From positions 186,001-250,000 of the forward strand of contig NZ_JANUXX010000001.1 in the NCBI RefSeq assembly GCF_024814375.1: a stretch of 64,000 bases of DNA. Reading direction: 5' to 3'. A program made the translations under genes and the position numbers. The notes under the pieces were generated by a model. The model saw only the letters and a list, made by a program, of their open reading frames with translations. It ran no database searches and was not told where the DNA came from. Below, piece by piece: positions 54,150 through 63,092 of this stretch (position 1 is its first letter; the number at the start of each line of letters is the position of its first letter). The DNA is from Streptococcus sciuri. GTDB lineage: Bacteria; Bacillota; Bacilli; Lactobacillales; Streptococcaceae.

Positions 54150-54894
54150 CTCCTAAAAGCGCAGACATTGCAAGTGAGATATCTTTGCTGAATGCTTTTG
54201 TTGATTTGTTTTCACGATAAACTTGGTGGAAGATACGACCGTCCTTGATAAAAAGAACACGTCTTGCATGACTTGCAGCATTAGCTGAATGAGTAACCAT
54301 TAAAATAGTTTGACCGTTGAGATTAATAGCTTCAAAGAGTTCTAAAAGGTCTTCTGAATTACGGTAATCCAGAGCAGCTGTCGGTTCATCTGCTAGAAGT
54401 AACTGTGGCTTTGTCATGAGACTGCGGGCAATTGCAACCCTTTGTTTTTGCCCACCTGACAATTCAAAGGGACGTTTATCTAGCAAATTATCGATACGCA
54501 ACTGTGGTGCTATTTCATCTAGACGCTGTGCCATTTCCTTGTAAGTTTTGCGCTCTAGCACTAGAGGTAAGAAAATATTGTCTCTGATAGACAGAGTGTC
54601 TAAAAGATTAAAATCTTGAAAGACAAAGCCAAGATTATGCAGGCGAAAACTAGCACGTTCATTGTCCTTAATTTTTGTAATATCCTGATTATCTAGAATG
54701 ACAGAACCTTTAGTTGGTTTTTCTAGTGTTGCTAAAATATTCAATAATGTTGTCTTACCAGATCCTGACTCACCCATGATAGCGATAAATTCACCACCGT
54801 CAACCTTAAAGTTGACATCTTGAAGGGCACGAGTTTGTTCCTTTGAAAAGCGAGTGTGGTAGATTTTCTCTAAGTGATTGATTTCTAAAAACAT
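54142..54894 (-). CDS. BceA-type ABC transporter ATPase
   Basis: 250 aa from ATG 54894 (AAGGAG just upstream; earlier in-frame start at 54948 rejected). Walker A GESGSGKTT, FVFQDFNLLD, LSGGQKQRVAIARSL, LLADEPTAALD. Partner of the 656-aa permease. Confidence 0.94.
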   Translation of the reverse strand: MFLEINHLEKIYHTRFSKEQTRALQDVNFKVDGGEFIAIMGESGSGKTTLLNILATLEKPTKGSVILDNQDITKIKDNERASFRLHNLGFVFQDFNLLDTLSIRDNIFLPLVLERKTYKEMAQRLDEIAPQLRIDNLLDKRPFELSGGQKQRVAIARSLMTKPQLLLADEPTAALDYRNSEDLLELFEAINLNGQTILMVTHSANAASHARRVLFIKDGRIFHQVYRENKSTKAFSKDISLAMSALLGGE

Positions 54895-54904
54895 AATAAC
54901 TCCT

Positions 54905-55686
54905 TTAATTTTCCTTTTGTAGTAAATGATAGTCATGATTGATAGCAACGACTAAGTCGTCGGCGTTTTCCTTGATATGATAGAGGTCACTATAATCCCA
55001 GTCCGTCTTATCAGTAGCACTAACGTCGGTTAGCTTGATAAGGTTAATGTTGTTTTATCAAAAATCTTGTCAATTTTGGTCTCAAAAGTCAAACTCTCTG
55101 ATAAAATTGTAACGTAAGAGTCGATATTGTCCTCACTCACTAGTATATCAGAAATGTGGTAGGCTTGTTTATCTACTGTATTATTGTAATCATCGATTGA
55201 TGAGTTCTGGATCTCTCTAGACTCACTATCTCCCTACCTTATCAGCGATATCAAGTCGAGTTTATCGTTGATTTTTATACTTGTTTTTTCAAGCTTATAG
55301 TAACTGTCTTTGACCAACACTGCAAGCCCATTTGCAGACTGATAGACATTTCCGATAAAAAGTAGCGTATTAGATGTGGCTTTTTTATCTTCTAGTTGCT
55401 CTTTAGCATAATCCATCAAAGCACGTATAGACTTGGATTGGCAAAATTTATTGTCACTATCTAGGACAAGATAGGCTTTAAAGCGATATGCCAGCTTTTA
55501 AATGGCGTCTTCTGAAACTTCTTTGTTAGAGATGTCGTAGTCTACGCCTTTTATTTTTAGCGTTTGGCTGTTGGTATCAAGTGACACCTGCTGCTTCTCC
55601 TTTGTTTGACAAGCAGTTAGTAGAAATACCGCAACCAAAAGAAGAAATAAAACACCTCTTCCATAACCGATGGTCCTTTTCATCAT
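54905..55686 (-). pseudogene. Lipoprotein gene, broken by nonsense and frameshift
   Basis: Starts MMKRTIGYGRGVLFLLLVAV with lipobox LLTAC, then a TAA at 55498-55500; the same frame continues KLAYRFKAYLVLDSDN to LDLISLIR, and a further frameshift leads to the final part (TDWDYSDLYHIKENADDLVV) ending at 54905. At least two lesions. Sits upstream of bceA and probably once formed part of that operon. GGAGG ribosome site is intact. Confidence 0.7.
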
Positions 55687-55756
55687 ATGTTTTCCTCCTT
55701 GACTTTCTGATACCATTGTACCGCAAAAAAAGGCGCCCAAATCTTACACTTGGACG

Positions 55757-55785
55757 CTCAAAACTTACAAAATTGTAAGTTTAGT
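55757..55785 (-). terminator. trmFO terminator
   Basis: AAACTTACA, ATT, TTGTAAGTTTT on the reverse strand, just past the stop. Confidence 0.75.
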
Positions 55786-55791
55786 ATGATT

Positions 55792-57135
55792 TTAATAAGA
55801 CAAATAAGTCTCTAAGTCAGCCAAAGCACGCTCAGCGATTTTCTTATATCTGGCTTTCTTATCACGGATACGTGAACCATTCAGCTCTTTTATAATGCCG
55901 AAGTTGACATTCATAGGCTGGAAGTGCTTGCTATCGGCATGTGTAATATAGTGCGGAAGGCTACCGATGGCTGTCGTCTCTGGAAAAATAATCTCGCTCT
56001 CACCCTTGAAGAGACGTGCAGCGTTGATACCGGCTATCAATCCACTGGCAGCAGACTCGACATAACCCTCAACACCTGTCATTTGCCCTGCAAAAAAGAG
56101 ATTGTCCTGACGCTTGGACTGGAAGGTCTGTTTGATGAGATTTGGCGAATCCATGTAAGAATTGCGGTGCATAACACCATATCGGACGAACTCGGCATTC
56201 TCAAGCCCTGGTATCATCTGAAAGACACGTCTTTGTTCACCCCACTTAAGGTGTGTCTGGAAACCAACGATATTGTAAAGACTACCCGTTGCATTGTCCT
56301 GACGCAGTTGAACTACAGCGTAAGGAGTCTTAAATTCGCCGTCACGATGACCTGTATAGTCCTCTGGATATTCTAAACCCACCGGTTTCATCGGACCATA
56401 AAGCATTGTCTTAATACCACGCTTTGCCATAATCTCAATAGGCATACAGCCTTCAAAATATTTCTCTTTTTCAAAACTATTGAGTGGTGCTTCTTCTGCA
56501 TTGACTAGCGCCTCATAAAAGTTTATAAACTCTTCCTTGGTCATAGGTGCGTTGAGATAAGCTGCTTCACCTTTATCGTAGCGAGATTTGAGATAAACTT
56601 TGCTCATATCAATCGTATTAACATCTACGATAGGCGCTGCTGCATCGTAGAAATAAAAGCCTTCGCCACCGTTTAGATCGTGAATTTTCTCTGCCAAGGC
56701 GTCGCTTGTCAAAGGTCCCGTCGCAATGACAGTAATAGCATCTGTTGGGATTTCGGTGATTTCCTTACGCATGACAGTGATGAATGGGTGATTGGTCACT
56801 TCATCAGTCACTGTCTGTGAAAAGCCCTCGCGGTCAACTGCTAGTGCTCCACCTGCTGGCACACGAGTACTCTCCGCTGCTCGCATAATGATAGAGTCAA
56901 GTCTACGCATTTCTTCTTTTAGAAGCCCAACTGCATTAGTCAAGCTATCACCACGCAAGGAATTAGAGCAAACTAACTCTGCAAACTGCTCTGTCTTGTG
57001 TTGTGGAGTAGATGTAACACCACGCATTTCATAGAGACGTACTGGAATACCACGCTTTGCAATCTGATAAGCAGCTTCAGATCCTGCAAGCCCTGCACCA
57101 ATAACATTGATATAATCTTTTGAAGATTGAGACAT
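55792..57135 (-). CDS. trmFO: tRNA (uracil-54-C5)-methyltransferase, folate-dependent
   Basis: 447 aa flavoprotein: FAD motif [36 protein letters not shown]. Uses methylene-tetrahydrofolate to make T54 in tRNA. In the 5' leader a GCCAG-ATAA-CTGGC hairpin lies 20-35 bases from the start. Confidence 0.96.
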   Translation of the reverse strand: MSQSSKDYINVIGAGLAGSEAAYQIAKRGIPVRLYEMRGVTSTPQHKTEQFAELVCSNSLRGDSLTNAVGLLKEEMRRLDSIIMRAAESTRVPAGGALAVDREGFSQTVTDEVTNHPFITVMRKEITEIPTDAITVIATGPLTSDALAEKIHDLNGGEGFYFYDAAAPIVDVNTIDMSKVYLKSRYDKGEAAYLNAPMTKEEFINFYEALVNAEEAPLNSFEKEKYFEGCMPIEIMAKRGIKTMLYGPMKPVGLEYPEDYTGHRDGEFKTPYAVVQLRQDNATGSLYNIVGFQTHLKWGEQRRVFQMIPGLENAEFVRYGVMHRNSYMDSPNLIKQTFQSKRQDNLFFAGQMTGVEGYVESAASGLIAGINAARLFKGESEIIFPETTAIGSLPHYITHADSKHFQPMNVNFGIIKELNGSRIRDKKARYKKIAERALADLETYLSY

Positions 57136-57296
57136 GAAACTCTACCTCTTTGCCAGTTATCTGGCTCAAATCTTTCTATTGCAAATAATATATAAGTACT
57201 TGTAGTATTATACCATAGATGAGAGCTTAACTGTTAGTAGCAAAAGAGAAATTTATTCTCATCAGAAACAAAATTCTAAAACCTGACAGTTTGGTC

Positions 57297-57327
57297 ATCA
57301 TATGATAGAATGATACTATCATATGAT
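57297..57327 (+). promoter_or_regulatory. Perfect inverted-repeat operator before the AraC-type gene
   Basis: ATCATATGATAG (57297) and CTATCATATGAT (57316) form a 12-bp perfect inverted repeat with a 7-bp centre; the inner ATCATATGAT is itself a palindrome, so the half-site also occurs as a direct repeat. Located 21 bases before the start, consistent with autoregulation. Confidence 0.65.
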
Positions 57328-57348
57328 TATGGAAAGAGATGGATTTTT

Positions 57349-58251
57349 ATGACTATTAGTAGATATAGTGATAAAGGAAATAATCACTTGCTCCCTTACC
57401 GATACTATCAAACGACTGTAGAAAATGGTCGCCCTGATATCTTGTTTCATTGGCATCCAGAGTTAGAGATTAACTACATCAGAGAAGGGACTGCTCGTTA
57501 TCATATTGACTATGATTTTTTCAATAGCGAAGCAGGTGATATTATCCTTATTCGTCCCAATGGCATGCACTCCATCCACCCTATCCAAAAAGAACGTCAT
57601 GTCACAGACACACTCCAATTTCACCTTGATATGATTGGCTACTCTATCATTGATCAAGTAAGCCTTAGGTATCTCCAACCACTTCAGTCTAGTGCTTTCA
57701 AATTTGTCCCTATTATTAAACCACAGGATATAGGTTATGAGGAAATTAAAGACTGTCTTTTTCGTATCTTTCGTATCATTCAGGAGGAAGACCGCCATTT
57801 TGAGTTACTGCTAAAGGCCTATCTGAATGAATTAACTTATTTGTTTTATTATCATCGCTATGTCATTCGAAAATTGTCTGACGATATTTATCGCAAAAAT
57901 GACCAGATTAGACAGATCATTGACCATATCAATCACAACTACCATAAACAACTGACTATCGACTATCTAGCAGACTTTATGGGCTATAGTAAAACGCACT
58001 TTATGACTCTCTTTAAGCAACATACTGGCACATCCTGTGTAGAATTTATCATTCAGGTGCGTCTGAGTAAAGCTTGCGATGAACTTATTAATACTGACAA
58101 GGCTGTTATTGATATTGCTACAGCTGTTGGTTTTAATAATTTGTCTAACTTTAACCGACTGTTTAAGCGCTATCACCAACTAACACCTAGCCAATACCGC
58201 AAACAATTCAAACAAGGCAAGAACAAGCCATCCTTTATCAATCCTTTTTAA
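57349..58251 (+). CDS. AraC-family transcriptional regulator
   Basis: 300 aa from ATG 57349 (GGAAAGAG before; earlier in-frame ATG 57310 falls in the operator region). N-terminal cupin (FHWHPELEINYI), C-terminal double HTH (YLADFMGYSKTHFMTLFKQ and GFNNLSNFNRLFKRY). Sugar-sensing members are common in streptococci; no target gene lies beside it. Confidence 0.9.
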   Translation: MTISRYSDKGNNHLLPYRYYQTTVENGRPDILFHWHPELEINYIREGTARYHIDYDFFNSEAGDIILIRPNGMHSIHPIQKERHVTDTLQFHLDMIGYSIIDQVSLRYLQPLQSSAFKFVPIIKPQDIGYEEIKDCLFRIFRIIQEEDRHFELLLKAYLNELTYLFYYHRYVIRKLSDDIYRKNDQIRQIIDHINHNYHKQLTIDYLADFMGYSKTHFMTLFKQHTGTSCVEFIIQVRLSKACDELINTDKAVIDIATAVGFNNLSNFNRLFKRYHQLTPSQYRKQFKQGKNKPSFINPF

Positions 58252-58335
58252 TTGTGGAAAATTATATACCAGCATACACCAACCATAATAGATAATATCA
58301 AAGTAGTGATGAGTGATAAATGCTTATAACCTCAC
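58248..58335 (-). pseudogene. Possible small hydrophobic peptide gene, frameshifted
   Basis: GTG at 58335 follows GGAGGAGGG on the reverse strand, but stops after three codons. Removing one T gives KHLSLITTLILSIMVGVCWY, then IIFHN and TAA, a toxin-like single-helix peptide. Low support; ends four bases inside araC. Confidence 0.25.
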
Positions 58336-58400
58336 GTTTTAGCCCTCCTCCAAAAACTTTCAAATCTAACTTTCCATTATAAAAAGTTATCGAAATTTGC

Positions 58401-58406
58401 TATAAT
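58401..58406 (+). promoter_or_regulatory. Promoter -10 of the repeat-bearing leader
   Basis: TGCTATAAT, an extended -10, 32 bases before the ATG at 58439. No good -35. The likely single promoter of the repeat leader, methyltransferase and DUF262-HNH gene. Confidence 0.6.
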
Positions 58407-58438
58407 AGAAGTATCAAAAATAAAGGAAATTGAGTATT

Positions 58439-58504
58439 ATGAACGCAATCACAGCTCACCAGCTCACCAGCTCACCAGCTCACCAGCTCACCAGCTCACG
58501 CTGA
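58439..58504 (+). CDS. Repeat-containing leader ORF upstream of the methyltransferase
   Basis: ATG with AAAGGAAATTG before it; 21 codons in the present state, almost all within six copies of CAGCTCAC, then TGA. Because the unit is 8 bp, each gain or loss changes the frame: with four or seven copies the frame runs on about 40 codons (ADYVIGRVFCQALKQAF...) and ends just inside the methyltransferase start; with five or eight it stops at once (ATG TAA). Looks like a switch controlling translation coupling. Confidence 0.5.
   Translation: MNAITAHQLTSSPAHQLTSSR
58452..58499 (+). repeat. Six tandem copies of an 8-bp unit
   Basis: CAGCTCAC repeated six times without variation, 48 bp, starting 13 bases inside a leader ORF and about 110 bases before a methyltransferase gene. 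Perfect copies mean a young, slippage-prone tract. Confidence 0.95.
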
Positions 58505-58608
58505 TTATGTAATCGGACGTGTTTTTTGTCAAGCTTTAAAACAGGCTTTTTCACATTTTTGTGAGGAAGTCTGTTTTGCTATCTCGCTTTCAAAAAAGAG
58601 GTGGCATA

Positions 58609-59616
58609 ATGGCTGGAAATAACTCACTGACACGCGCAAAAGCAGATAAAGAGGATGAATTTTACACGCAAATCAGCGATATAGAAAAAGAGCTAAAACA
58701 CTATACAAGTCATTTTAAGGGGAAACACGTTTTTTGTAACTGTGATGACCCTGAAGAAAGCTCTTTTTGGCGTTACTTCACTTTGAATTTCAAACGTCTT
58801 GGCTTATCTCGTCTAACCTCAACCCACTATATGGAAAATGGGCAGTCTTATCGTCTTGATATTTATAAAAATGTTCCAGATGAAGCTAAAAACAAGCCTA
58901 CATTTTTGACTCTAGAGGGTTCTAATATTGACCTACCTCTTGGATATATCACCAACCTAGAAGGGGACGGCGATTTCCGAAGCGATGAGAGTATCGCTAT
59001 ACTGAAAGAGTGTGACATCGTGGTCACAAATCCACCCTTTAGTCTCTTTCGTGAATTTATTGCCCAGCTCTTTAAATATCAAAAAGACTTTCTCATCATT
59101 GGCAATCAAAACGCTATAACCTATAAAGAAATTTTTGGTTATTTACAGAGTAAGCAAATGTGGCTTGGTGCAAACTATGGCGATATGGCTTTCAAAGTGC
59201 CAGCTCACTATGAACCACGAAAAACACGGTTTTGGATTGATGAAACAGGGCAAAAATGGCGAAGTTTAGGCAATATCTGCTGGTTTACCAACCTTGATTT
59301 CAAACAACGTCACGAGGAGCTGATTCTATACAAGAGCTACACACCTGAAGAATATCCTGAGTATGACAACTATCACGCCATTAATATTGATAAAGTCGCT
59401 GAAATTCCTTTTGATTATGATGGTGTTATGGGGGTACCGATTACTTTCATGTGTAAGTATAACCCTGAACAGTTTGAAATAATATGGACTACTGACCGTG
59501 GAGGAGATGGACAGCTAGAAAAAATCAAAAAGCCACATTCAAGATACGATGCACCGATTATAAATGGAAACGGAAAATATAAAAGAATCATTATCAAAAG
59601 AAAGGCTAGCAAATGA
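58609..59616 (+). CDS. EcoRI-family N6-adenine DNA methyltransferase
   Basis: 335 aa, EcoRI_methylase family: opens LTRAKADKEDEFYTQ, SAM region HVFCNCDDPEESSFWRYF, catalytic NPPF (VVTNPPFSLFREFI, near 140), GNQNAITYKEIF, and WFTNLDFKQR. Start 58609 by the AAAGAGG site; the frame opens earlier at 58561 without one. No classical EcoRI endonuclease follows; instead the gene is joined by an ATGA overlap to a DUF262-HNH gene. Either a restriction-modification pair or a broader defence unit. Confidence 0.85.
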   Translation: MAGNNSLTRAKADKEDEFYTQISDIEKELKHYTSHFKGKHVFCNCDDPEESSFWRYFTLNFKRLGLSRLTSTHYMENGQSYRLDIYKNVPDEAKNKPTFLTLEGSNIDLPLGYITNLEGDGDFRSDESIAILKECDIVVTNPPFSLFREFIAQLFKYQKDFLIIGNQNAITYKEIFGYLQSKQMWLGANYGDMAFKVPAHYEPRKTRFWIDETGQKWRSLGNICWFTNLDFKQRHEELILYKSYTPEEYPEYDNYHAINIDKVAEIPFDYDGVMGVPITFMCKYNPEQFEIIWTTDRGGDGQLEKIKKPHSRYDAPIINGNGKYKRIIIKRKASK

Positions 59617-60704
59617 AAATCAACCTACACCATATTAAAATCGGTGACCTTGTCACTGGTTATGAAGATAATGAGGAAAATGGCGTGAAAGCCTATGGTG
59701 GACGATTAGACGTTCGCCCTCCCTATCAGCGTGAATTCGTCTATAAAGACAAACAACGTGATGCCGTGATTGATACTGTACAGAAAGGATTCCCACTAAA
59801 TGTCATGTATTGGGTCAAAACTGGCGAAGATACCTATGAAGTCCTTGACGGTCAGCAAAGAACTCTAAGTATTTGCCAATATTTCAATAATGAGTTTTCC
59901 CTGAATTTCATGGGATTTGCTAATCTCCCCATTGATAAACAAAATCAATTCTTAGATTATGAACTCATGATCTATATTTGCGAGGGAACAGATAGCGAAA
60001 AGCTAGACTGGTTCAAGACCATCAATATCGCAGGCGAAAAGCTGACTGACCAAGAATTGAGAAACTCTGTCTATACTGGTCCATGGTTAGCAGACGCTAA
60101 ACGCTACTTTTCAAAGACCAGTGGTCCAGCCTATTCCATAGGTAATAAGCTAGTAAAAGGCACTCCAAACCGCCAAGAATATCTTGAAACAGCGCTATCA
60201 TGGATTAATCACGGCGAGATTGAAAGCTACATGGCTCAACATCAGTATGACAAAAATGCTAACGAGCTATGGGCTTACTATAAAACTGTCATTAACTGGA
60301 TTGAAATGCTTTTTCCTACAAATAAATACTACCGCAAGGAAATGAAAGGGCAGCCATGGGGTGAGCTATACAATAGATATCACAAAAATAGCTATGACAC
60401 AGAAGAGTTTGAAGCCGAAATTAAGCAACTCATCCAAGATGATGAAGTTCAAAAACATAGTGGTATCTACCCTTATCTTTTCGATCATCAAGAAAAACAC
60501 CTAAACCTAAGATCTTTTACCGATAATCAAAAACGTAAAAAATACGAAGAACAAGAGGGAATATGCCCTATCTGTCACAATCACTTTGATTACAAAGAAA
60601 TGGAGGGAGACCACATAACGCCTTGGATCGAAGGTGGCAAAACCAATTTTGAAAACCTTCAGATGCTTTGTAAAAACTGTAACCGCAGAAAGTCAAATAA
60701 ATGA
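59613..60704 (+). CDS. DUF262-HNH nuclease, partner of the EcoRI-type methyltransferase
   Basis: 363 aa. N-terminal DUF262 (RPPYQREFVYKDKQRDAVID, EVLDGQQRTLSIC with the DGQQR motif of nucleotide-hydrolysing GmrSD/DndB-like proteins), middle helical region, and a C-terminal HNH: CPICHNHF, GDHITPW, NLQMLCKNCNRRK. A likely nuclease sensing or excluded by methylation. Overlaps the methyltransferase stop by four bases, so expression is tied to it and to the repeat tract upstream. Confidence 0.85.
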   Translation: MKINLHHIKIGDLVTGYEDNEENGVKAYGGRLDVRPPYQREFVYKDKQRDAVIDTVQKGFPLNVMYWVKTGEDTYEVLDGQQRTLSICQYFNNEFSLNFMGFANLPIDKQNQFLDYELMIYICEGTDSEKLDWFKTINIAGEKLTDQELRNSVYTGPWLADAKRYFSKTSGPAYSIGNKLVKGTPNRQEYLETALSWINHGEIESYMAQHQYDKNANELWAYYKTVINWIEMLFPTNKYYRKEMKGQPWGELYNRYHKNSYDTEEFEAEIKQLIQDDEVQKHSGIYPYLFDHQEKHLNLRSFTDNQKRKKYEEQEGICPICHNHFDYKEMEGDHITPWIEGGKTNFENLQMLCKNCNRRKSNK

Positions 60705-60786
60705 AAAAACCATTTTCAAATTGTAAGATTTTCTTAAGCCTCCTCATCTAAAATGAAAGGCAATCTAGTTGAAGGAGGATGTTACT

Positions 60787-60927
60787 ATGGCTAGGACAAC
60801 ATCACAAAACACAAAGTCACTTAAACAAGATACTTTGGTAATCAAGCTGATTTACCAACTAAAAAATTTCACTTCCTCACCTCTTACCCCATCATACTAT
60901 CACTGTGCAACGCTTATAGACAGATAA
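60787..60927 (+). CDS. 46-aa ORF with strong ribosome site
   Basis: GAAGGAGG eight bases before ATG. Peptide MARTTSQNTKSLKQDTLVIK, then LIYQLKN and a polar tail; not recognised. Could be a stub of a lost gene. Followed directly by a terminator. Confidence 0.35.
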   Translation: MARTTSQNTKSLKQDTLVIKLIYQLKNFTSSPLTPSYYHCATLIDR

Positions 60928-60928
60928 T

Positions 60929-60959
60929 AAAAACGTAGGAAAACATCCTACGTTTTTTT
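60929..60959. terminator. Bidirectional terminator
   Basis: ACGTAGGA, AAACA, TCCTACGT flanked by A and T runs; serves the small ORF and the leftward cyclase-family gene. Confidence 0.85.
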
Positions 60960-61692
60960 AATTTATATAAGCTAGTACTCTAGCAGGTGACCCTGTTGCT
61001 CTTTCAAAATGCGGATAACTAATATGGATAAAACTACCCGTTGATGGAACTTGATCCAGATGGGCTAGTACTTCTATCTGGTAAATCCCTTGTTCAAGCA
61101 AATAATATTCATTAAGAAGAGCACCATTCTTAGCAACTGTTTGACCACTATCTGTATCTAGTGTCTCATGACCAACAGCGGCAACCTGTCTTTCCTTAAT
61201 GAGAAACTCCAAAGCTTCGAAGCTCCAGCCAGGGGTTTCCTGTTCTCCTTTAGAATTGAGATTTCTAAACTGTTCTTGACTTGGCCAACGCTTAGACCAG
61301 TCACTGCGAAAAGCTACAAAGGCATTTGGCTCAATTTCTCCATATTTTTCTTCAAAAGCTAAAATATCTGCAATCTTCAACTCATAGTTGGGATTTTTAG
61401 CCACTTCCTGTGATAAATCAATCACATAAAGTGGTAGAAAAAGATTATCAAGTGGCAATTCATCTAGCCATTTACCACCTGCTACAAAATGAATAGGTGC
61501 ATCGATATGTGTTCCGTATTGCCCAACAAAACTAAACTGTTGAACGTGAAAGCCATCTTTTAATGTGAAAACATCTTTTTTCTCAAGAGGGGGAAGTGCT
61601 GGAAAATGTGGACTATTTTCGTTAATGCTATGAGTCAAATCCACAACTTTCGCTTTTTTAAATCGTTCAAAAGCTTCTCTTAATGTAACCAT
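60958..61692 (-). CDS. Cyclase-family (kynurenine formamidase-like) hydrolase
   Basis: 244 aa from ATG 61692 (GGAGG). DLTHSINENSPHFP, the metal motif GQYGTHIDAPIHF and HETLDTDSGQ are those of the cyclase/KynB family, Mn/Zn hydrolases of small amides and lactones. Eight bases after metY, so a linked role in sulphur amino acids is possible. Confidence 0.88.
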   Translation of the reverse strand: MVTLREAFERFKKAKVVDLTHSINENSPHFPALPPLEKKDVFTLKDGFHVQQFSFVGQYGTHIDAPIHFVAGGKWLDELPLDNLFLPLYVIDLSQEVAKNPNYELKIADILAFEEKYGEIEPNAFVAFRSDWSKRWPSQEQFRNLNSKGEQETPGWSFEALEFLIKERQVAAVGHETLDTDSGQTVAKNGALLNEYYLLEQGIYQIEVLAHLDQVPSTGSFIHISYPHFERATGSPARVLAYIN

Positions 61693-61700
61693 AAAACCTC

Positions 61701-62984
61701 CTAAATTGTAGCTAATGCTTTGTCCAAATCTGCAATCAAATCTGCAACGTTTTCCAGACCGATAGATAAACGAATTTGATTTTCTGAAATACCACAAGCT
61801 TTTAAGTCACTTGGGGATAGTTGCCCATGTGTTGACGTTGCTGGATGTACTACTAATGATTTAGCGTCTGCAACATTAGCAAGGTCTGAGAATAGACTCA
61901 AATGATCAATCACTCGCCTAGCCTCATCTGCTCCACCTTTGACATGGAAAGTAAAGATAGAACCTGCACCTTTTGGAAAATATTTTTGAGATAAAGCGTA
62001 ATAAGGGCTTGATGGTAGACTTGGGTAATTAACGCTTTCTACCTTGTCATGATTGTCCAAAAAGGCAACAATTTTTTGTGCATTTTCAATATGACGCTCA
62101 AGGCGCAATGACAGCGTCTCAAGTCCCTGCAAAAGCAAAAAAGCATTAAACGGCGAGAGAGCAGCTCCCATATCGCGGAGTAACTGGGTTCTGACTGCTG
62201 TGATAAAGGCAGCTTCTCCGAAATCACGGGTGTAGCTGAGATGGTGATAAGATGGATCTTCCTCTACAAATTGAGGAAATTTACCACTTGCTTCCCAATC
62301 AAATTGTCCACTATCAACAATGACACCACCAATGGTTGTTCCGTGACCACCGATAAATTTAGTTGCCGAATGAACAACAATATCAACACCGTATGAAAAG
62401 ACATTGATGAGATAAGGCGTTGCAAACGTATTGTCCGCAACAAGTGGAATCCTATGCTGATGCGCAATCGTTGCAATTTGTTCAATATCTGGAATGTTAA
62501 TCAATGGATTGCCAAGTGTTTCGATGTAAACAAGCTTTGTATTTTCCCGAATGGTCTTTTTCAAGCTTTCTAAATCTTCGACATTTACAAACGAAGTTGT
62601 AATACCATAACGTGGCAAAGTTTCTTTTAATAAGTTAAACGTACCACCGTAAAGCGTTGTTGCCGCTACCACGTGATCACCAGCATGTGCCAAGGACAAT
62701 ATTGTATTGGTAATGGCTGCCATGCCTGAAGCTGTCGCAAGGGCTCCAACCCCTTTTTCAAGTGCTGCAATCCTCTCCTCAAATACGGCAACTGTCGGAT
62801 TAGTGACACGTGTATAGATATTTCCTGGCTTTCTAAGAGCAAAAATCTCCTCTGCCTCCTGTGCACTATCAAATACATAAGAAGTTGTTTGATAAATAGG
62901 CACCGCACGTGACTTACTAGATTCATCAACGCTCTGTCCTGCATGTAATTGCAAAGTTTCAAAATGAAGTTCTTCTTTTGTCAT
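61701..62984 (-). CDS. metY: O-acetylhomoserine sulfhydrylase-like PLP enzyme
   Basis: 427 aa, Cys/Met metabolism PLP family. PLP Lys in HSATKFIGGHGTTIGG, ALATASGMAAI, YTRVTNPTVAVFEER and RLSIGLENVADLIADL. Length above 420 and the insert after the PLP site fit MetY, which makes homocysteine from O-acetylhomoserine and sulfide, over the shorter MetB. First gene of a two-gene operon. Confidence 0.88.
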   Translation of the reverse strand: MTKEELHFETLQLHAGQSVDESSKSRAVPIYQTTSYVFDSAQEAEEIFALRKPGNIYTRVTNPTVAVFEERIAALEKGVGALATASGMAAITNTILSLAHAGDHVVAATTLYGGTFNLLKETLPRYGITTSFVNVEDLESLKKTIRENTKLVYIETLGNPLINIPDIEQIATIAHQHRIPLVADNTFATPYLINVFSYGVDIVVHSATKFIGGHGTTIGGVIVDSGQFDWEASGKFPQFVEEDPSYHHLSYTRDFGEAAFITAVRTQLLRDMGAALSPFNAFLLLQGLETLSLRLERHIENAQKIVAFLDNHDKVESVNYPSLPSSPYYALSQKYFPKGAGSIFTFHVKGGADEARRVIDHLSLFSDLANVADAKSLVVHPATSTHGQLSPSDLKACGISENQIRLSIGLENVADLIADLDKALATI

Positions 62985-63059
62985 CTGCTTTCTCCTCCTT
63001 AAAAAACTTGCCTTTATTGTACTCTTTTAAACTCTCATTTACTAATACTTATTCAAAGC

Positions 63060-63092
63060 AAAAAGATATAGTTTAAAACTATACCTTTTTTT
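63060..63092 (-). terminator. pcrA terminator
   Basis: GGTATAGTTTT, AAACTATATC on the reverse strand with T tract, overlapping the stop of pcrA. Confidence 0.75.

Noticed and set aside
58452-58499. CRISPR array
   Set aside because: Units of 8 bp with no spacers are a simple tandem repeat.
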